Part shown: positions 16,328-26,800 of the stretch, piece by piece
Numbering within the stretch: the stretch's first letter is position 1
Layout: each line of letters begins with the position of its first letter
From: Dyella flagellata
GTDB taxonomy: Bacteria > Pseudomonadota > Gammaproteobacteria > Xanthomonadales > Rhodanobacteraceae
Length of the DNA: 64,000 bases
Direction: 5' to 3'
Assembly: GCF_030160275.1 (NCBI RefSeq)
Contig: NZ_BSOA01000047.1
Span: 80,022-144,021, forward strand
Notes under the pieces: generated by a model
The model's input: the letters and a program-made list of their open reading frames with translations, nothing else
Database searches by the model: none
Told to the model about the DNA's origin: nothing
Program-made: the position numbers and the translations under genes

Positions 16328-19300
16328 ATGAGCAATAAGTCATCTGCGAGCACTGGGTCGGACCTGTTCGTCGATGGCGGCGAGATGGGTGCGCTGATGC
16401 GCGCCACCGACTGGTCCAAGACCAGGCTTGGTCCCGTCGAAAACTGGCCGAGCAGCCTGAAGACCATGCTCGGCGTGGTGCTCGGCAGCCGGTTTCCCAT
16501 GATGATCTGGTGGGGCTCCGAACTGCTGCAGCTGTATAACGACGCCTACCGCCCCATCCTGCGCCACAAGCATCCTGCTTCTTTGGCTCAACCCGGCGCG
16601 CAATGCTGGGCTGAAGTATGGGACGAGGCCGGGCCGCTGGTGCGAAGCATCCAGGAAGGCCGTCCCGCGACCTGGATGGAAGACTGGCAGCTGTTCATCA
16701 GCAGTGACGAGATGGCCGAGGAAACGTATTTCACGTCCTCTTACAGCCCTGTTCGAGGTGACGATGGCAGCGTTGCGGGTGTGCTGAACACCGTGCAGGA
16801 AACAACGGTGAAAGTGCAAAGCGAACGCCAGATCCGCATGTTGCACGACCTGGCCAGGCGCGTAGCCGACGCCAAGTCCGAGCACGAAGCCTGTCTGATC
16901 GCCGTGGACGTACTGGCCGCCAACGCGCTGGATCTACCCTTCGTGCTGGTGTACGGCATGGACCAGTCGGCACAAAGCGCAACGCTTGTCGCCTCTCATG
17001 GCTGGAAGCAGATCGACGGCCAACCGGTGGCTGCCCAAGTCCCCATCAACGACCAGGCCAATACCCAGGACTGGCCCTTTGCCGCCGTCATGCAATCCGC
17101 GCAGGAAGTCACCGTTGACAATCTCTCCGCCCGATTCGGTCCCATGCCCATGGGTCGATGGAACGCGCGAACGGAACAGGCGATCGTGCTTCCCCTGTAC
17201 GGTACGGGCCAAGCTGCTCCCTCCGCGTTTTTCGTTGCCGGGATCAGTCCGCACCGGAAGCTGGATGAACGCTATCGCGCGTTCTTTCTCGCTACCGCCG
17301 ATCAAGTGGCCAATGCCATGGTCAAGGCGCGTGCGCTGGAGGAGGAAAAACTGCGTGCCGAAGCGCTGGCTGAGATCGACCGGGCCAAGACCGCCTTCTT
17401 CAGCAATGTCAGCCACGAATTCCGGACTCCGCTTACGCTCATTCTCGGCTCGATTGAAGACACGCTCGCCCGGCACAAGCCCTTGGGCGGCGATGAGCTG
17501 GACATGGTCCATCGCAACGGCATCCGGCTGCTTCGCCTGGTCAACAGCCTGCTGGACTTCACCCGTATCGAGGCCGGGCGTCTCCCATTGTCCTTCGTGC
17601 CCACGGATCTTTCGCGGTCGACGAGCGAATTGGCCAGCGCGTTCGATTCACTCGTCGAACAGGCCGACATGCGGCTGATCATTCACTGTCCGCCTCTGCC
17701 CGAGCCGGTCTACGTCGATCCGGCGCAATGGGAGAAGATCGTACTCAACCTGGTCTCGAACGCATTCAAGTTCACCCTGAAGGGCGAGATCGAAGTCTCC
17801 CTGCATTGGCATGGCACGTACGCCCAATTGCGGGTACGCGATACCGGAGTGGGCATTCCTGCTCACGAACTGCCGTATATCTTCGATCGTTTTCATCGCG
17901 TCGAGCATTCGCAGGGCCGTAGCTTCGAAGGCAGTGGACTGGGTCTGGCGATGGTGCAGGACCTCGTCAATCTGCATGGAGGAACCGTGCACGCCGCAAG
18001 CGTCGAAGGCGAAGGAACCACCTTCTTTGTCGCCGTTCCAGCCGGCACCGCTCATTTGCCGGCCGACCGTATCGTTCAAACACCTGTCGCAGCCACGCGA
18101 CCGACCAGCGCCTCGGCCCTCGTCCTGGAGGCAGCCCAATGGAGTGCATCGAGCCATCGAAGCGGCATTCCAGCCGCGCCCCCGTCCGGCCGCGCCATCG
18201 ACTCAAAAATGGACCGGCAAGCTGTGTCCGCGGCAGGTCGCATCCTGCTTGCAGACGACAACCGCGACATGCGCGAATACCTGCTCCGGTTGCTGCGTCC
18301 CTTTTGGGAGGTGGAGGCAGTCGGCGACGGACGGACGGCCCTGGCAAGCGCCTTGCACCACCCCCCGGACCTGATCCTCAGCGACGTCATGATGCCGGGC
18401 CTGGATGGCTTCGCCTTGCTGCGGGCGCTGCGCGCGGAAAGCAGAACCAGCACCATCCCCGTGATCCTGCTGTCTGCTCGTGCCGGCGAAGAAGCGATGC
18501 TGGAAGGGCTCGATTACGGCGCGGATGACTACCTGGCCAAACCATTCACTACGCAAGAGCTCATCGCCCGCGTGCGCACCCACTTGACCATGGCTGCCAC
18601 GCGCAACGCCTTGAATGAGGAACTTGTGCGTGCCAATCGGGAACTGGAAGCCTTCAGCCATTCGGTAGCACACGATCTGCGTACGCCCTTGAACAGCATC
18701 GATGGTTTCACCAGCATCCTGCTCATGCAGCAAGGCGAAACGCTCGATATAGAAGCGCGCAGGCTGCTGGAAGATGTGCTGCAGGCTGCCAAGGGCATGC
18801 GCCAGATGATTGACGACCTGCTTACGCTTGCACGCGTTGGGCGCGCTGAACTTCGACGGGATACAGTTGATCTGAGCGATCTAACCCGGAAGGTCATAGA
18901 CGTGCTGCAACGCCAGGAGCCCGGTCGACGAATACAGTTCAAGCTGATGCCGGGACTCACCACCGAAGGCGACCCCGGCCTGCTGCGCACGGCGCTCGAC
19001 AATCTCATCGGCAATGCCTGGAAATACAGCAGCAAGCGGCAGGAATCCGTCATCGAGTTCGGCGCGACCAAGGCAAACGGCGAAGTGGCCTATTACGTGC
19101 GCGACAACGGTGCCGGCTTCGACATGAAATACGCCCACAAGCTGTTCGCTGCGTTCCAGCGCTTGCACAGCGAAAAGGAATTCCCCGGCACCGGCATCGG
19201 CCTCGCCACCGTCCACCGCATCATCAGCCGGCATGGCGGGCGGATCTGGGCGGATGCGGCGGAGGGCCAAGGGGCGACTTTCTACTTCACCTTGCCTTAG
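16328..19300 (+). CDS. Hybrid sensor histidine kinase with PAS-GAF-HK-REC-HK architecture
   Basis: This 990-residue cytoplasmic sensor has no membrane segment. A PAS-like domain (about 25-155, LGPVENWPSSLKTML) precedes a GAF domain (about 165-335), a HisKA with SHEFRTP (His363) and an HATPase (NLVSNAF, DTGVGIP, GSGLGLAM). A receiver follows (ILLADDN, phospho-Asp686 in ILSDVMMPG, Lys in LAKPFTT), and then a second complete kinase module: HisKA with AHDLRTP (His782) and an HATPase (NLIGNAWKY, DNGAGFD, GTGIGLA). The last module resembles phytochrome-type kinases (FQRLHSEKEFPGTGIGL). Two kinase modules flanking one receiver is uncommon. The signal is unknown. Confidence 0.9.
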   Translation: MSNKSSASTGSDLFVDGGEMGALMRATDWSKTRLGPVENWPSSLKTMLGVVLGSRFPMMIWWGSELLQLYNDAYRPILRHKHPASLAQPGAQCWAEVWDEAGPLVRSIQEGRPATWMEDWQLFISSDEMAEETYFTSSYSPVRGDDGSVAGVLNTVQETTVKVQSERQIRMLHDLARRVADAKSEHEACLIAVDVLAANALDLPFVLVYGMDQSAQSATLVASHGWKQIDGQPVAAQVPINDQANTQDWPFAAVMQSAQEVTVDNLSARFGPMPMGRWNARTEQAIVLPLYGTGQAAPSAFFVAGISPHRKLDERYRAFFLATADQVANAMVKARALEEEKLRAEALAEIDRAKTAFFSNVSHEFRTPLTLILGSIEDTLARHKPLGGDELDMVHRNGIRLLRLVNSLLDFTRIEAGRLPLSFVPTDLSRSTSELASAFDSLVEQADMRLIIHCPPLPEPVYVDPAQWEKIVLNLVSNAFKFTLKGEIEVSLHWHGTYAQLRVRDTGVGIPAHELPYIFDRFHRVEHSQGRSFEGSGLGLAMVQDLVNLHGGTVHAASVEGEGTTFFVAVPAGTAHLPADRIVQTPVAATRPTSASALVLEAAQWSASSHRSGIPAAPPSGRAIDSKMDRQAVSAAGRILLADDNRDMREYLLRLLRPFWEVEAVGDGRTALASALHHPPDLILSDVMMPGLDGFALLRALRAESRTSTIPVILLSARAGEEAMLEGLDYGADDYLAKPFTTQELIARVRTHLTMAATRNALNEELVRANRELEAFSHSVAHDLRTPLNSIDGFTSILLMQQGETLDIEARRLLEDVLQAAKGMRQMIDDLLTLARVGRAELRRDTVDLSDLTRKVIDVLQRQEPGRRIQFKLMPGLTTEGDPGLLRTALDNLIGNAWKYSSKRQESVIEFGATKANGEVAYYVRDNGAGFDMKYAHKLFAAFQRLHSEKEFPGTGIGLATVHRIISRHGGRIWADAAEGQGATFYFTLP

Positions 19301-19354
19301 GCTGGCTTTGCGTACGCTCGGATCAGCACACGCGCCTCCTCGACCGCAACAACC

Positions 19355-20110
19355 ATGGTCACGGCAAGTTTCCGCTTCTATGAAGAACTGAACGATTTCC
19401 TCGCACCCGCCCTGCGCCGGCGCGAGTTCCGGCAGCGCTGCGCACGTGCAGCGACCACCAAACACATGATCGAAGCGCTCGGCGTACCGCATACCGAAGT
19501 CGAGCTGGTGCTGGTCAACGGCCAGTCCACCGGTTTCAGCCAGATTTTGCGCGACGGCGATCGCGTGGCGGTGTACCCCAAATTCGAAACACTGGACATC
19601 ACGCCGCTATTGCGAGTGCGTGCGCAGCCATTGCGCGTCACCCGCTTCGTGGCCGATGCGCATTTGGGTGGCCTGGCGCGCTTGCTGCGCATGTGCGGCT
19701 TCGACACCCTGTACGACAATCACTTCCAGGACGAGCGCATCGTGGAAATATCGCTGGAGCAAGAGCGCATCATCCTTACTCGTGACCGGGAACTGCTCAA
19801 GCGGCGCGAAGTCACGCATGGATGCTTTGTCCATGCGCTCAAGTCGCCGCAGCAACTGCGTGAAGTCGTCACGCGACTGGACCTTGCTGCCAGCGCCCGG
19901 CCGTTCTCGCTATGCCTGCAATGCAATGTCCCTCTGCACGATATCGACATGGCAGCAGTGCGGCGACGCGTTCCGGCAAGCGTGCTGCAACGCCAGGATC
20001 GCTTCGTCGCTTGTGATCGATGCCACCGCGTGTACTGGGGCGGCTCGCACTGGCGGCACATGCGGGATTTTTTGCGGACAAGCGCCGGCATTGGCGTCAG
20101 GGATGCGTAG
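19355..20110 (+). CDS. Mut7-C RNAse domain protein with N-terminal ubiquitin-like domain
   Basis: The 251 residues comprise a ThiS/MoaD-like beta-grasp domain (about 1-85) and a C-terminal Mut7-C PIN-fold domain. Candidate catalytic acids are Asp101 (FVADAHLGGLARLLR) and Asp144 (LTRDRELL). A zinc ribbon follows, with Cys187/Cys190 and Cys220/Cys223. The family is named after the C-terminal region of C. elegans MUT-7 and is thought to act on RNA; substrates in bacteria are unknown. It stands alone between the kinase and accA, with the usual length for the bacterial fusion form. Confidence 0.85.
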   Translation: MVTASFRFYEELNDFLAPALRRREFRQRCARAATTKHMIEALGVPHTEVELVLVNGQSTGFSQILRDGDRVAVYPKFETLDITPLLRVRAQPLRVTRFVADAHLGGLARLLRMCGFDTLYDNHFQDERIVEISLEQERIILTRDRELLKRREVTHGCFVHALKSPQQLREVVTRLDLAASARPFSLCLQCNVPLHDIDMAAVRRRVPASVLQRQDRFVACDRCHRVYWGGSHWRHMRDFLRTSAGIGVRDA

Positions 20111-20330
20111 TTCCCCCTGTCGGGCCGGTAGGCTTCCCCTGGCCCTCCCCCCGGATCGAGGCCGGGACTGGGTTTACCGCGCGTACCGGCTGGAGCAAGA
20201 CCCGCCAGGGCGTACTGCGGCCCCTTGTCGCCCGGCATGACCTGGCATTCCTGGCCCCATACGCCGCCGTTCCCGCCCCGTCACGGACCCCGGGTATACT
20301 GGCCCGCTTCTGCGCCACGTAAGTGACCGA

Positions 20331-21287
<957 letters not shown>

Positions 21288-21298
21288 GGGCTTGCGCT

Positions 21299-21685
21299 AT
21301 GGCGGGTGTGCAAGGCATTGACCACGTCAACCTCAGCGCACCCGCCGAGCTGCTGGAACGAGTGCGTAACTTCTACGTGGACATCATCGGCCTGCACGAG
21401 GGGCCTCGTCCCACGTTCCGTTCCGGTTCGCGAGGCTACTGGCTGTATGCCGGCGCCGAGCCAGTCATGCATCTGACCTCGCGCGGCGGTGGCGAAGCGA
21501 TCGCACAAGGCACCGGCTGGCTGGACCACATCGCCTTCGCCTGCACCGGTCTTCCCGCCATGCGCGCCAAGCTGGATGCCGCCGGCGTCTCCTATCGCGT
21601 CGACGTGGTGGACATGCCGCCGCAGGTACAAGTGTTCCTGACCGACCCCGCTGGTGTCGGAGTGGAATTGAATTTCCGCAGCTGA
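21299..21685 (+). CDS. VOC/glyoxalase-fold family protein
   Basis: The 128 residues form a single vicinal-oxygen-chelate module: IDHVNLSAP at the N terminus, FYVDIIGL, LDHIAFACTG and a final FLTDPAGVGVELNF. Metal-binding His and Glu positions (His in IDHV, His in LDHI, Glu in GVELNF) are present, so a divalent-metal lyase or dioxygenase activity is possible. Substrate cannot be read from sequence. It lies 11 bases after accA and is probably cotranscribed. Confidence 0.85.
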   Translation: MAGVQGIDHVNLSAPAELLERVRNFYVDIIGLHEGPRPTFRSGSRGYWLYAGAEPVMHLTSRGGGEAIAQGTGWLDHIAFACTGLPAMRAKLDAAGVSYRVDVVDMPPQVQVFLTDPAGVGVELNFRS

Positions 21686-21701
21686 GCGATCCCTTGCAAG
21701 C

Positions 21702-21736
21702 GCCGGCCAGGAATAGCTGGCGGCCTTTCGGGTTTT
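21702..21736 (+). terminator. Probable terminator after the VOC gene
   Basis: GCCGGCCAG and CTGGCGGC pair with one bulged G around a GAATAG loop, followed by CTTTCGGGTTTT. Placement 17 bases after the stop and before an independently spaced gene supports the call, although the T-tract is interrupted. Confidence 0.45.
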
Positions 21737-21775
21737 GCTGAAGAATCGCCTGACACTCACTCACGCGGTGCTTCC

Positions 21776-23314
21776 ATGCAGGCCCACTCCCTTTTGCGCT
21801 GCGCCATCCTGGCAGCGGCCATGACATGTGTCGCCCAGGTTTCGGCGCAGGCCGTCCCGCTGCGCGCCGATGCCGCCGAGACGCGTACGGCCAGAGCTTT
21901 CGAGACTGCGCGCCAACAAGGCCCGCTCGCCCTGCATGCCTTTCTTGTGGCCATGCCCAAGGGTGGCGACTTGCACAATCATCTCAGCGGTGCGGTGTAC
22001 GCCGAATCGTGGGTTGCCCAGGCTGCCACCGATGGCCTATGCGTGGACATTGCCACCTCGAGCCTGGTCGACAAGCACGACGCCAGCGCTCCCAATTGCG
22101 GGAATGGCAGACGGCCTGCCGCCGACGCGTTGGGCGACCAGCATTTCTACGACACGCTGGTGGATGCATTCTCCATGCGCAGCTTCGTGCCTGCCAACGG
22201 CCACTCGGGCCATGACCAGTTCTTTGAGACCTTCGGCCGCTTGCAGGCCGTCACCCCGCAGCAGCACATGGGCGACTGGCTCAACGAAGTAAGTACTCGC
22301 GCCGCTGCGCAAAACGAGCAATACCTGGAATTGATGGTGACGCCGCCCTTCGCGCATGCCAGGGAGCTGGCCCGTACTCTGGGCTGGCAAGCCGACTTCG
22401 AGCGCATGCGCCAGCAGTTGCTTGAGCATGGCTTGAAGGACGAGCTGACCGCCGACGAGCAATTGCTCACCCAGGCGCTGGCCGCGCGGGAACGTTTACA
22501 GCATTGCGGCAGTGCCCGCGCCGATGCGGCCTGCGCAGTGCGAATTCACTTCCTTTATCAGGTTTTACGCGGAGCCGCACCCGAGCGCGTGTTTGCGCAA
22601 ACGCTGCTCGGCTTTGAACTGGCTTCGGTCGATTCGCGCTGGGTCGGCATCAATTTTGTGATGCCTGAAGATGGCTATCTGTCGATGCGTGACTACAGCT
22701 TGCAGATGCGCATGCTCGACTACCTTCATCGCCTTTACCCGAAGGTGCATATCAGCCTGCATGCGGGAGAACTGGCGCCTGGATTGGTGCCGCCCGACGG
22801 CCTGCGCTTCCACATCCGCCAGGCGGTGGAAGTGGGCCATGCCGAACGCATCGGCCACGGTGTCGACGTGATGTATGAAGATCGCCCCGAAGAACTGCTG
22901 GATGAAATGGCCGCGCGCCATGTACTGGTCGAGGTCAACCTCACCAGCAACGACGTGATCCTCGGCGTGCGCGGCGCCGATCATCCGCTGCCGATGTACT
23001 TGCAGCACGGGGTGCCGGTCGCGCTATCCACCGATGATGAAGGCGTCTCGCGCATCGATCTTACGCATGAATACGCGCGCGCCGCCGAAGACTTCCACCT
23101 CGACTATCCCAGCTTGAAGCAGTTCGCGCGCAACAGCCTCAGCTACAGCTTCCTGCCCGGCGAGAGCCTGTGGATGTCTACGGCCTGCCAGGGCCAGTCG
23201 CCGGGCGGCAGCCAGCCTGGCGCCGCTTGCCGGCGTTTGTTGAGTTCCAGCGAAAAAGCCGCGGCCCAATGGGAACTGGAGCGTCGCCTGAAGGCCTTCG
23301 AGGAGGCCCACTGA
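21776..23314 (+). CDS. Exported adenosine deaminase-family hydrolase
   Basis: The 512-residue protein has a signal peptide (to about residue 25, SAQA) and an amidohydrolase barrel of the adenosine/AMP deaminase family. Zinc ligands are His67 and His69 (GGDLHNHLSGA), a His in the LHAGE segment (His329, with catalytic Glu332 beside it), IGHGVD and Asp420 (STDDEGV). The family hydrolyses adenosine or related purines to inosine and ammonia. Export suggests salvage or detoxification of extracellular nucleosides in the periplasm. The final ~50 residues are Ser/Gly-rich and variable. Confidence 0.88.
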   Translation: MQAHSLLRCAILAAAMTCVAQVSAQAVPLRADAAETRTARAFETARQQGPLALHAFLVAMPKGGDLHNHLSGAVYAESWVAQAATDGLCVDIATSSLVDKHDASAPNCGNGRRPAADALGDQHFYDTLVDAFSMRSFVPANGHSGHDQFFETFGRLQAVTPQQHMGDWLNEVSTRAAAQNEQYLELMVTPPFAHARELARTLGWQADFERMRQQLLEHGLKDELTADEQLLTQALAARERLQHCGSARADAACAVRIHFLYQVLRGAAPERVFAQTLLGFELASVDSRWVGINFVMPEDGYLSMRDYSLQMRMLDYLHRLYPKVHISLHAGELAPGLVPPDGLRFHIRQAVEVGHAERIGHGVDVMYEDRPEELLDEMAARHVLVEVNLTSNDVILGVRGADHPLPMYLQHGVPVALSTDDEGVSRIDLTHEYARAAEDFHLDYPSLKQFARNSLSYSFLPGESLWMSTACQGQSPGGSQPGAACRRLLSSSEKAAAQWELERRLKAFEEAH

Positions 23315-23385
23315 ACAACAGGTAGACCGACTGAGTGCCGATCTGAGGCACACTTAGCCGGTCTTCCCACGCGCAGGAGGCCGCC

Positions 23386-24135
23386 ATGGCCAGCGACAGC
23401 ATCAAGCTCGCCGTCCTGATCGATGCCGACAACACCCAGCCGGCCATCGCGGACGGATTGCTGGCCGAGGTGGCCAAATACGGCACCGCCCACGTGAAGC
23501 GCGCCTACGGTGATTGGACCGGCAATCAGTTGAAGAGCTGGAAGGAGCAATTGCTCACGCAATCGATCCAGCCGATCCAGCAGTTCAGCTACACCAGCGG
23601 CAAGAACGCCACTGACTCGGCCATGATCATCGATGCGATGGATCTGCTTTATTCCGGCCGCTTCGACGGTTTCTGCATCGTCTCCAGCGACAGCGACTTC
23701 ACCCGGCTGGCGGCGCGCATCCGCGAATCGGGCCTGATCGTCTACGGCTTCGGCGAACGCAAGACACCCCATCCGTTCGTCGCCGCTTGCGACAAGTTCA
23801 TCTACACCGAAATCCTCGCCGCCAAGCCGGATGAAGAACAGCCGCTGCAGCCGCGCTCGCCGGCGCAATTGAAGAAGGACACTGGCCTGATCAACTTGCT
23901 GCGCAACGCCATCGATGCAGCGTCCGACGACGAAGGCTGGGCAGGCCTGGGCGGCGTGGGTTCGATCATTACCAAGCAGCGACCGAATTTCGATTCGCGC
24001 AGTTTCGGTTACGGCAAGTTGAGCGACCTGATCGCGGCGATCGACCTGTTCGAGCTGGATCGGCGCAGTCCGGGCGAAGGTCGTCCCAAGGCGATCTATG
24101 TGCGCAACAAGAAGAAAGCGGTGGCGCGTGGCTGA
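23386..24135 (+). CDS. NYN domain protein with C-terminal OST-HTH/LOTUS domain
   Basis: The ATG at 23386 follows AGGAGG and gives 249 residues. The N-terminal NYN (PIN-like, MARF1/LabA type) domain has acidic clusters LIDADN (Asp13, Asp15), TDSAMIIDAMD and SSDSDFTRLA. The C-terminal ~75 residues (FDSRSFGYGKLSDLIAAIDLFEL) match an OST-HTH/LOTUS RNA-binding domain. The combination is common in bacteria and suggests an RNA endonuclease of unknown target. The stop overlaps the proposed tilS start by 8 bases. Confidence 0.88.
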   Translation: MASDSIKLAVLIDADNTQPAIADGLLAEVAKYGTAHVKRAYGDWTGNQLKSWKEQLLTQSIQPIQQFSYTSGKNATDSAMIIDAMDLLYSGRFDGFCIVSSDSDFTRLAARIRESGLIVYGFGERKTPHPFVAACDKFIYTEILAAKPDEEQPLQPRSPAQLKKDTGLINLLRNAIDAASDDEGWAGLGGVGSIITKQRPNFDSRSFGYGKLSDLIAAIDLFELDRRSPGEGRPKAIYVRNKKKAVARG

Positions 24136-25432
24136 GCGCGTGTCCTTATCCGATTTCCTGCGGCAGGCGTTGTACGAGCATCCTGATGGGCAGCTCTGCG
24201 TCGCCTACAGCGGCGGCCCCGATTCCACCGCACTGCTGCATGCTTTGGCGCATCTTCCCGCAGCGCGTACGCGCGACTTGCGAGCCATCCACGTGGATCA
24301 TGGCCTGCACGCGCAAAGCGCTCGCTGGGCTGCCCATTGCCGTGCGTTCAGTGCCGCGCTGGGACTCGCCTGCGACGTGCACGTCGCGAAAGTGGACCGC
24401 TCCGGCGGTATCGGCCTGGAGGCCGCCGCGCGGCATGCGCGCTATGCCATCTTCGCCGAGCACCTGCACGCGCATGAGCGGCTGATCTTCGGCCATCATC
24501 AGGATGATCAGGCGGAAACCGTACTGTTGAAACTGCTGCGCGGTGCCGGGCCGGAAGGATTGGCCGGCATGCGTGCGGAACGTCCAGTCGGCCCTGGCTT
24601 GGCATGGCGGCCGTTGCTCGATGTGCCGCGCCAGGTATTGCGCGACTACGTCCAGGCGCACGACCTGCCCTGCATCCACGACCCTTCGAACGACGACCGC
24701 CAGCTGGCCCGCAATCATCTGCGCCATGAAGTAATGCCGCTGCTTAAGGCACTTTGGCCGCAAGCAACGATATCCATCACGCACAGCGCTGCACTGTGCC
24801 GCATGGCCGCCAATACTTTGCAGCAGGATTGGCTTGCCGCCTTCGAAAACTTGCGCGACGACGCCAGCAATAGCCTCGATGCAGGCGGCTGGCTCAAGCT
24901 GCCTTCCGCGTTGCGTAATCCGCTGCTGGCGCATTGGCTGCATGCACAAGGTTTATCGGCACCTACCACGGCGCAGCGTCAGCAGATTGAACGGCAATGC
25001 ACGGCACAGGAGGGTCAGTTGCCATGCATCCGATGGCCAGGTGCCGAAGTACACGTGTGGAAGAACCGCTTATGGGCTTTGGCCCCTGGCAACCAACCAT
25101 CGCCGCCGGATGAAATGGCGTGGCAAGGTGAGCCGTTGATGCTCCCCGATGGCGGCTCATTGACCCTGGAGCCTAGTGCGCGGTTGGCTACCGCGCTCAA
25201 CGTGCGCTGGCGTAGCGGAGGCGAGCGCATCAAGCCGGCCGGCGACCGCCATACCCGCGACCTGCGCGCGCTATTCCAGAGCGGCGCCATTCCGCCGTGG
25301 CAACGGGATTTTTGTCCACTGCTTTATGAAGGCGATCAGCTTATTGCGGTGGCTGATCGCTGGTTGAGCGCACGCGCCGAAACGATCTTCCGTGAAGCAC
25401 GAGCCCGGCCGCGCTGGCGGCCGGGCCGTTAA
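24128..25432 (+). CDS. tilS: tRNA(Ile)-lysidine synthetase
   Basis: TilS ligates lysine to C34 of the AUA-reading tRNA-Ile. The PP-loop motif YSGGPDSTALLHAL lies near residue 35; HHQDDQAETVLLKLLRG and the substrate-recognition and C-terminal subdomains follow. GTG at 24128 gives 434 residues and overlaps the upstream stop; an ATG at 24098 is possible but lies inside the NYN gene, and GTG 24140 is a third option. A perfect GC hairpin lies within its last codons. Downstream, the MFS gene converges. Confidence 0.93.
   Translation: MAERVSLSDFLRQALYEHPDGQLCVAYSGGPDSTALLHALAHLPAARTRDLRAIHVDHGLHAQSARWAAHCRAFSAALGLACDVHVAKVDRSGGIGLEAAARHARYAIFAEHLHAHERLIFGHHQDDQAETVLLKLLRGAGPEGLAGMRAERPVGPGLAWRPLLDVPRQVLRDYVQAHDLPCIHDPSNDDRQLARNHLRHEVMPLLKALWPQATISITHSAALCRMAANTLQQDWLAAFENLRDDASNSLDAGGWLKLPSALRNPLLAHWLHAQGLSAPTTAQRQQIERQCTAQEGQLPCIRWPGAEVHVWKNRLWALAPGNQPSPPDEMAWQGEPLMLPDGGSLTLEPSARLATALNVRWRSGGERIKPAGDRHTRDLRALFQSGAIPPWQRDFCPLLYEGDQLIAVADRWLSARAETIFREARARPRWRPGR
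25404..25425. terminator. GC-rich hairpin between convergent tilS and MFS genes
   Basis: CCCGGCCGC-GCTG-GCGGCCGGG is a perfect 9-bp stem in the last codons of tilS, followed on the + strand by CCGTTAATTA. The convergent genes are only 9 bases apart, so a shared bidirectional terminator is plausible. The U-tract is weak. Confidence 0.35.
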
Positions 25433-25441
25433 TTATCCGGC

Positions 25442-26737
25442 TCAAGATTCCTGGCTGATTTTGCTTTCCAGCGCCGCCGCAGGAGCCGCGGCAATCGCGC
25501 CCATCACCCGGCGATTGACGAAATACATCAGCACGAACGAGGCCAGCGTAGTGCAGACCAGGATGTTGCCGAGGGTATCGAAGTGCATCAGCCTGCCGTC
25601 ATTGAGCTGTACCACCACCATGCCGCCCAGCATGGCGGCGAGACCGCCCGACATCTGCTGCAGCGACGAGCTGATCGACATGTACGCGCCGCGGTCGGCC
25701 GGCTTGGGCAAGCCGGACATCAAGGCCGACGAGGAAATCATGCGCGAGAAGATGCCGATCTGCAGGAACGCGCTCACCACGATCAAGGTCCATAGCGGCA
25801 CATTGGAAAGCCGGGTATAGATCAGCACCATCACGACCGTCACCGCGCAGCCAAACGCGAATACGCGGAACTTGCCGAAAGTGTCGCTGGCCCGTCCGAG
25901 CAACGGCCCCATCACTGCCGACACCAGGCCCGTGATCAGATACACCACGGACAGCATCTCGATCGGAATGCCGACGTTGTGCACCACGAACAAGGTGGAA
26001 TAAGGCATCAGCATGAAGCCGCCCATGGTCAGCAACGCCGTGGTGGCGAAGCCGATCAGGTAGGAGCGGGTGGTCAAGGTATGCAGCAGATGATGCAGCG
26101 GGTTCTTGTCCGGACGCAGCGCCAGATGCGCATTGACCGGACGCAGGCGCCCGATGATCGAACCGCCTACGACCGTGCACACCACCACGATCAGGAAGAA
26201 CGGCGAATTCCAGCCCCAACGGCTGGACATCCACAGGCTCAAGGGTAAGCCCAGCACGGTGCTCGCCGCGAACGCCGACTGGATGAAACCCATCACCCGT
26301 CCACGCATGGCAAGCGGGAACAGGTCGGTGACGATGGCCATCGACGACGCCCCCACCACGCCGGCAAACAGACCGGTCACCATGCGCGCCAGCAGCAACA
26401 GCGTATAGGTGTGGGCGAGTGCGCAGAACAAGGTGCCAAGCATGAAGCCGGCATAGAACACCAGCAGGATCTTTTTCCGATCGAAGCGATCGGCAAAGCC
26501 CGCCGCAAGAATGCCCGAGACACCCGCGGCAAAGGCGTAAGCCGAAACCACCCGGCCGAATTGCTCGGGCGTGATGTGCAAGGCCGGCACCACCAGAGCC
26601 CCCAAGGGAGCCAGCAGCATGAAGTCCAGCACGATGGTGAATTGCAGGAAAGCCAGCACGGCCACCACGAATTTCTGATACCCGGAAAAGCCCATGCCGC
26701 CCGGTTGGGCGGCAGGCGCGGACGCAATCGTCGTCAC
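25442..26737 (-). CDS. MFS transporter, drug-efflux/sugar-efflux type
   Basis: The 431-residue protein has 12 predicted transmembrane helices and the MFS motif A variant GFADRFDRKKILL between helices 2 and 3. Residue composition and the long cytoplasmic loop near residue 220 resemble AraJ/CynX-like drug-H+ antiporters. It starts at GTG 26737 behind AGGAG (26743-26747). An 18-bp perfect palindrome at 26801-26818 lies in its promoter region. No regulator gene is adjacent. The substrate is unknown. Confidence 0.9.
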   Translation of the reverse strand: MTTIASAPAAQPGGMGFSGYQKFVVAVLAFLQFTIVLDFMLLAPLGALVVPALHITPEQFGRVVSAYAFAAGVSGILAAGFADRFDRKKILLVFYAGFMLGTLFCALAHTYTLLLLARMVTGLFAGVVGASSMAIVTDLFPLAMRGRVMGFIQSAFAASTVLGLPLSLWMSSRWGWNSPFFLIVVVCTVVGGSIIGRLRPVNAHLALRPDKNPLHHLLHTLTTRSYLIGFATTALLTMGGFMLMPYSTLFVVHNVGIPIEMLSVVYLITGLVSAVMGPLLGRASDTFGKFRVFAFGCAVTVVMVLIYTRLSNVPLWTLIVVSAFLQIGIFSRMISSSALMSGLPKPADRGAYMSISSSLQQMSGGLAAMLGGMVVVQLNDGRLMHFDTLGNILVCTTLASFVLMYFVNRRVMGAIAAAPAAALESKISQES

Positions 26738-26800
26738 AAAAACTCCTAAGGCGAGCCTTCCCTCGGCTCACTCGGGTTTGGGGGAGGCTGGCAGAATAGT

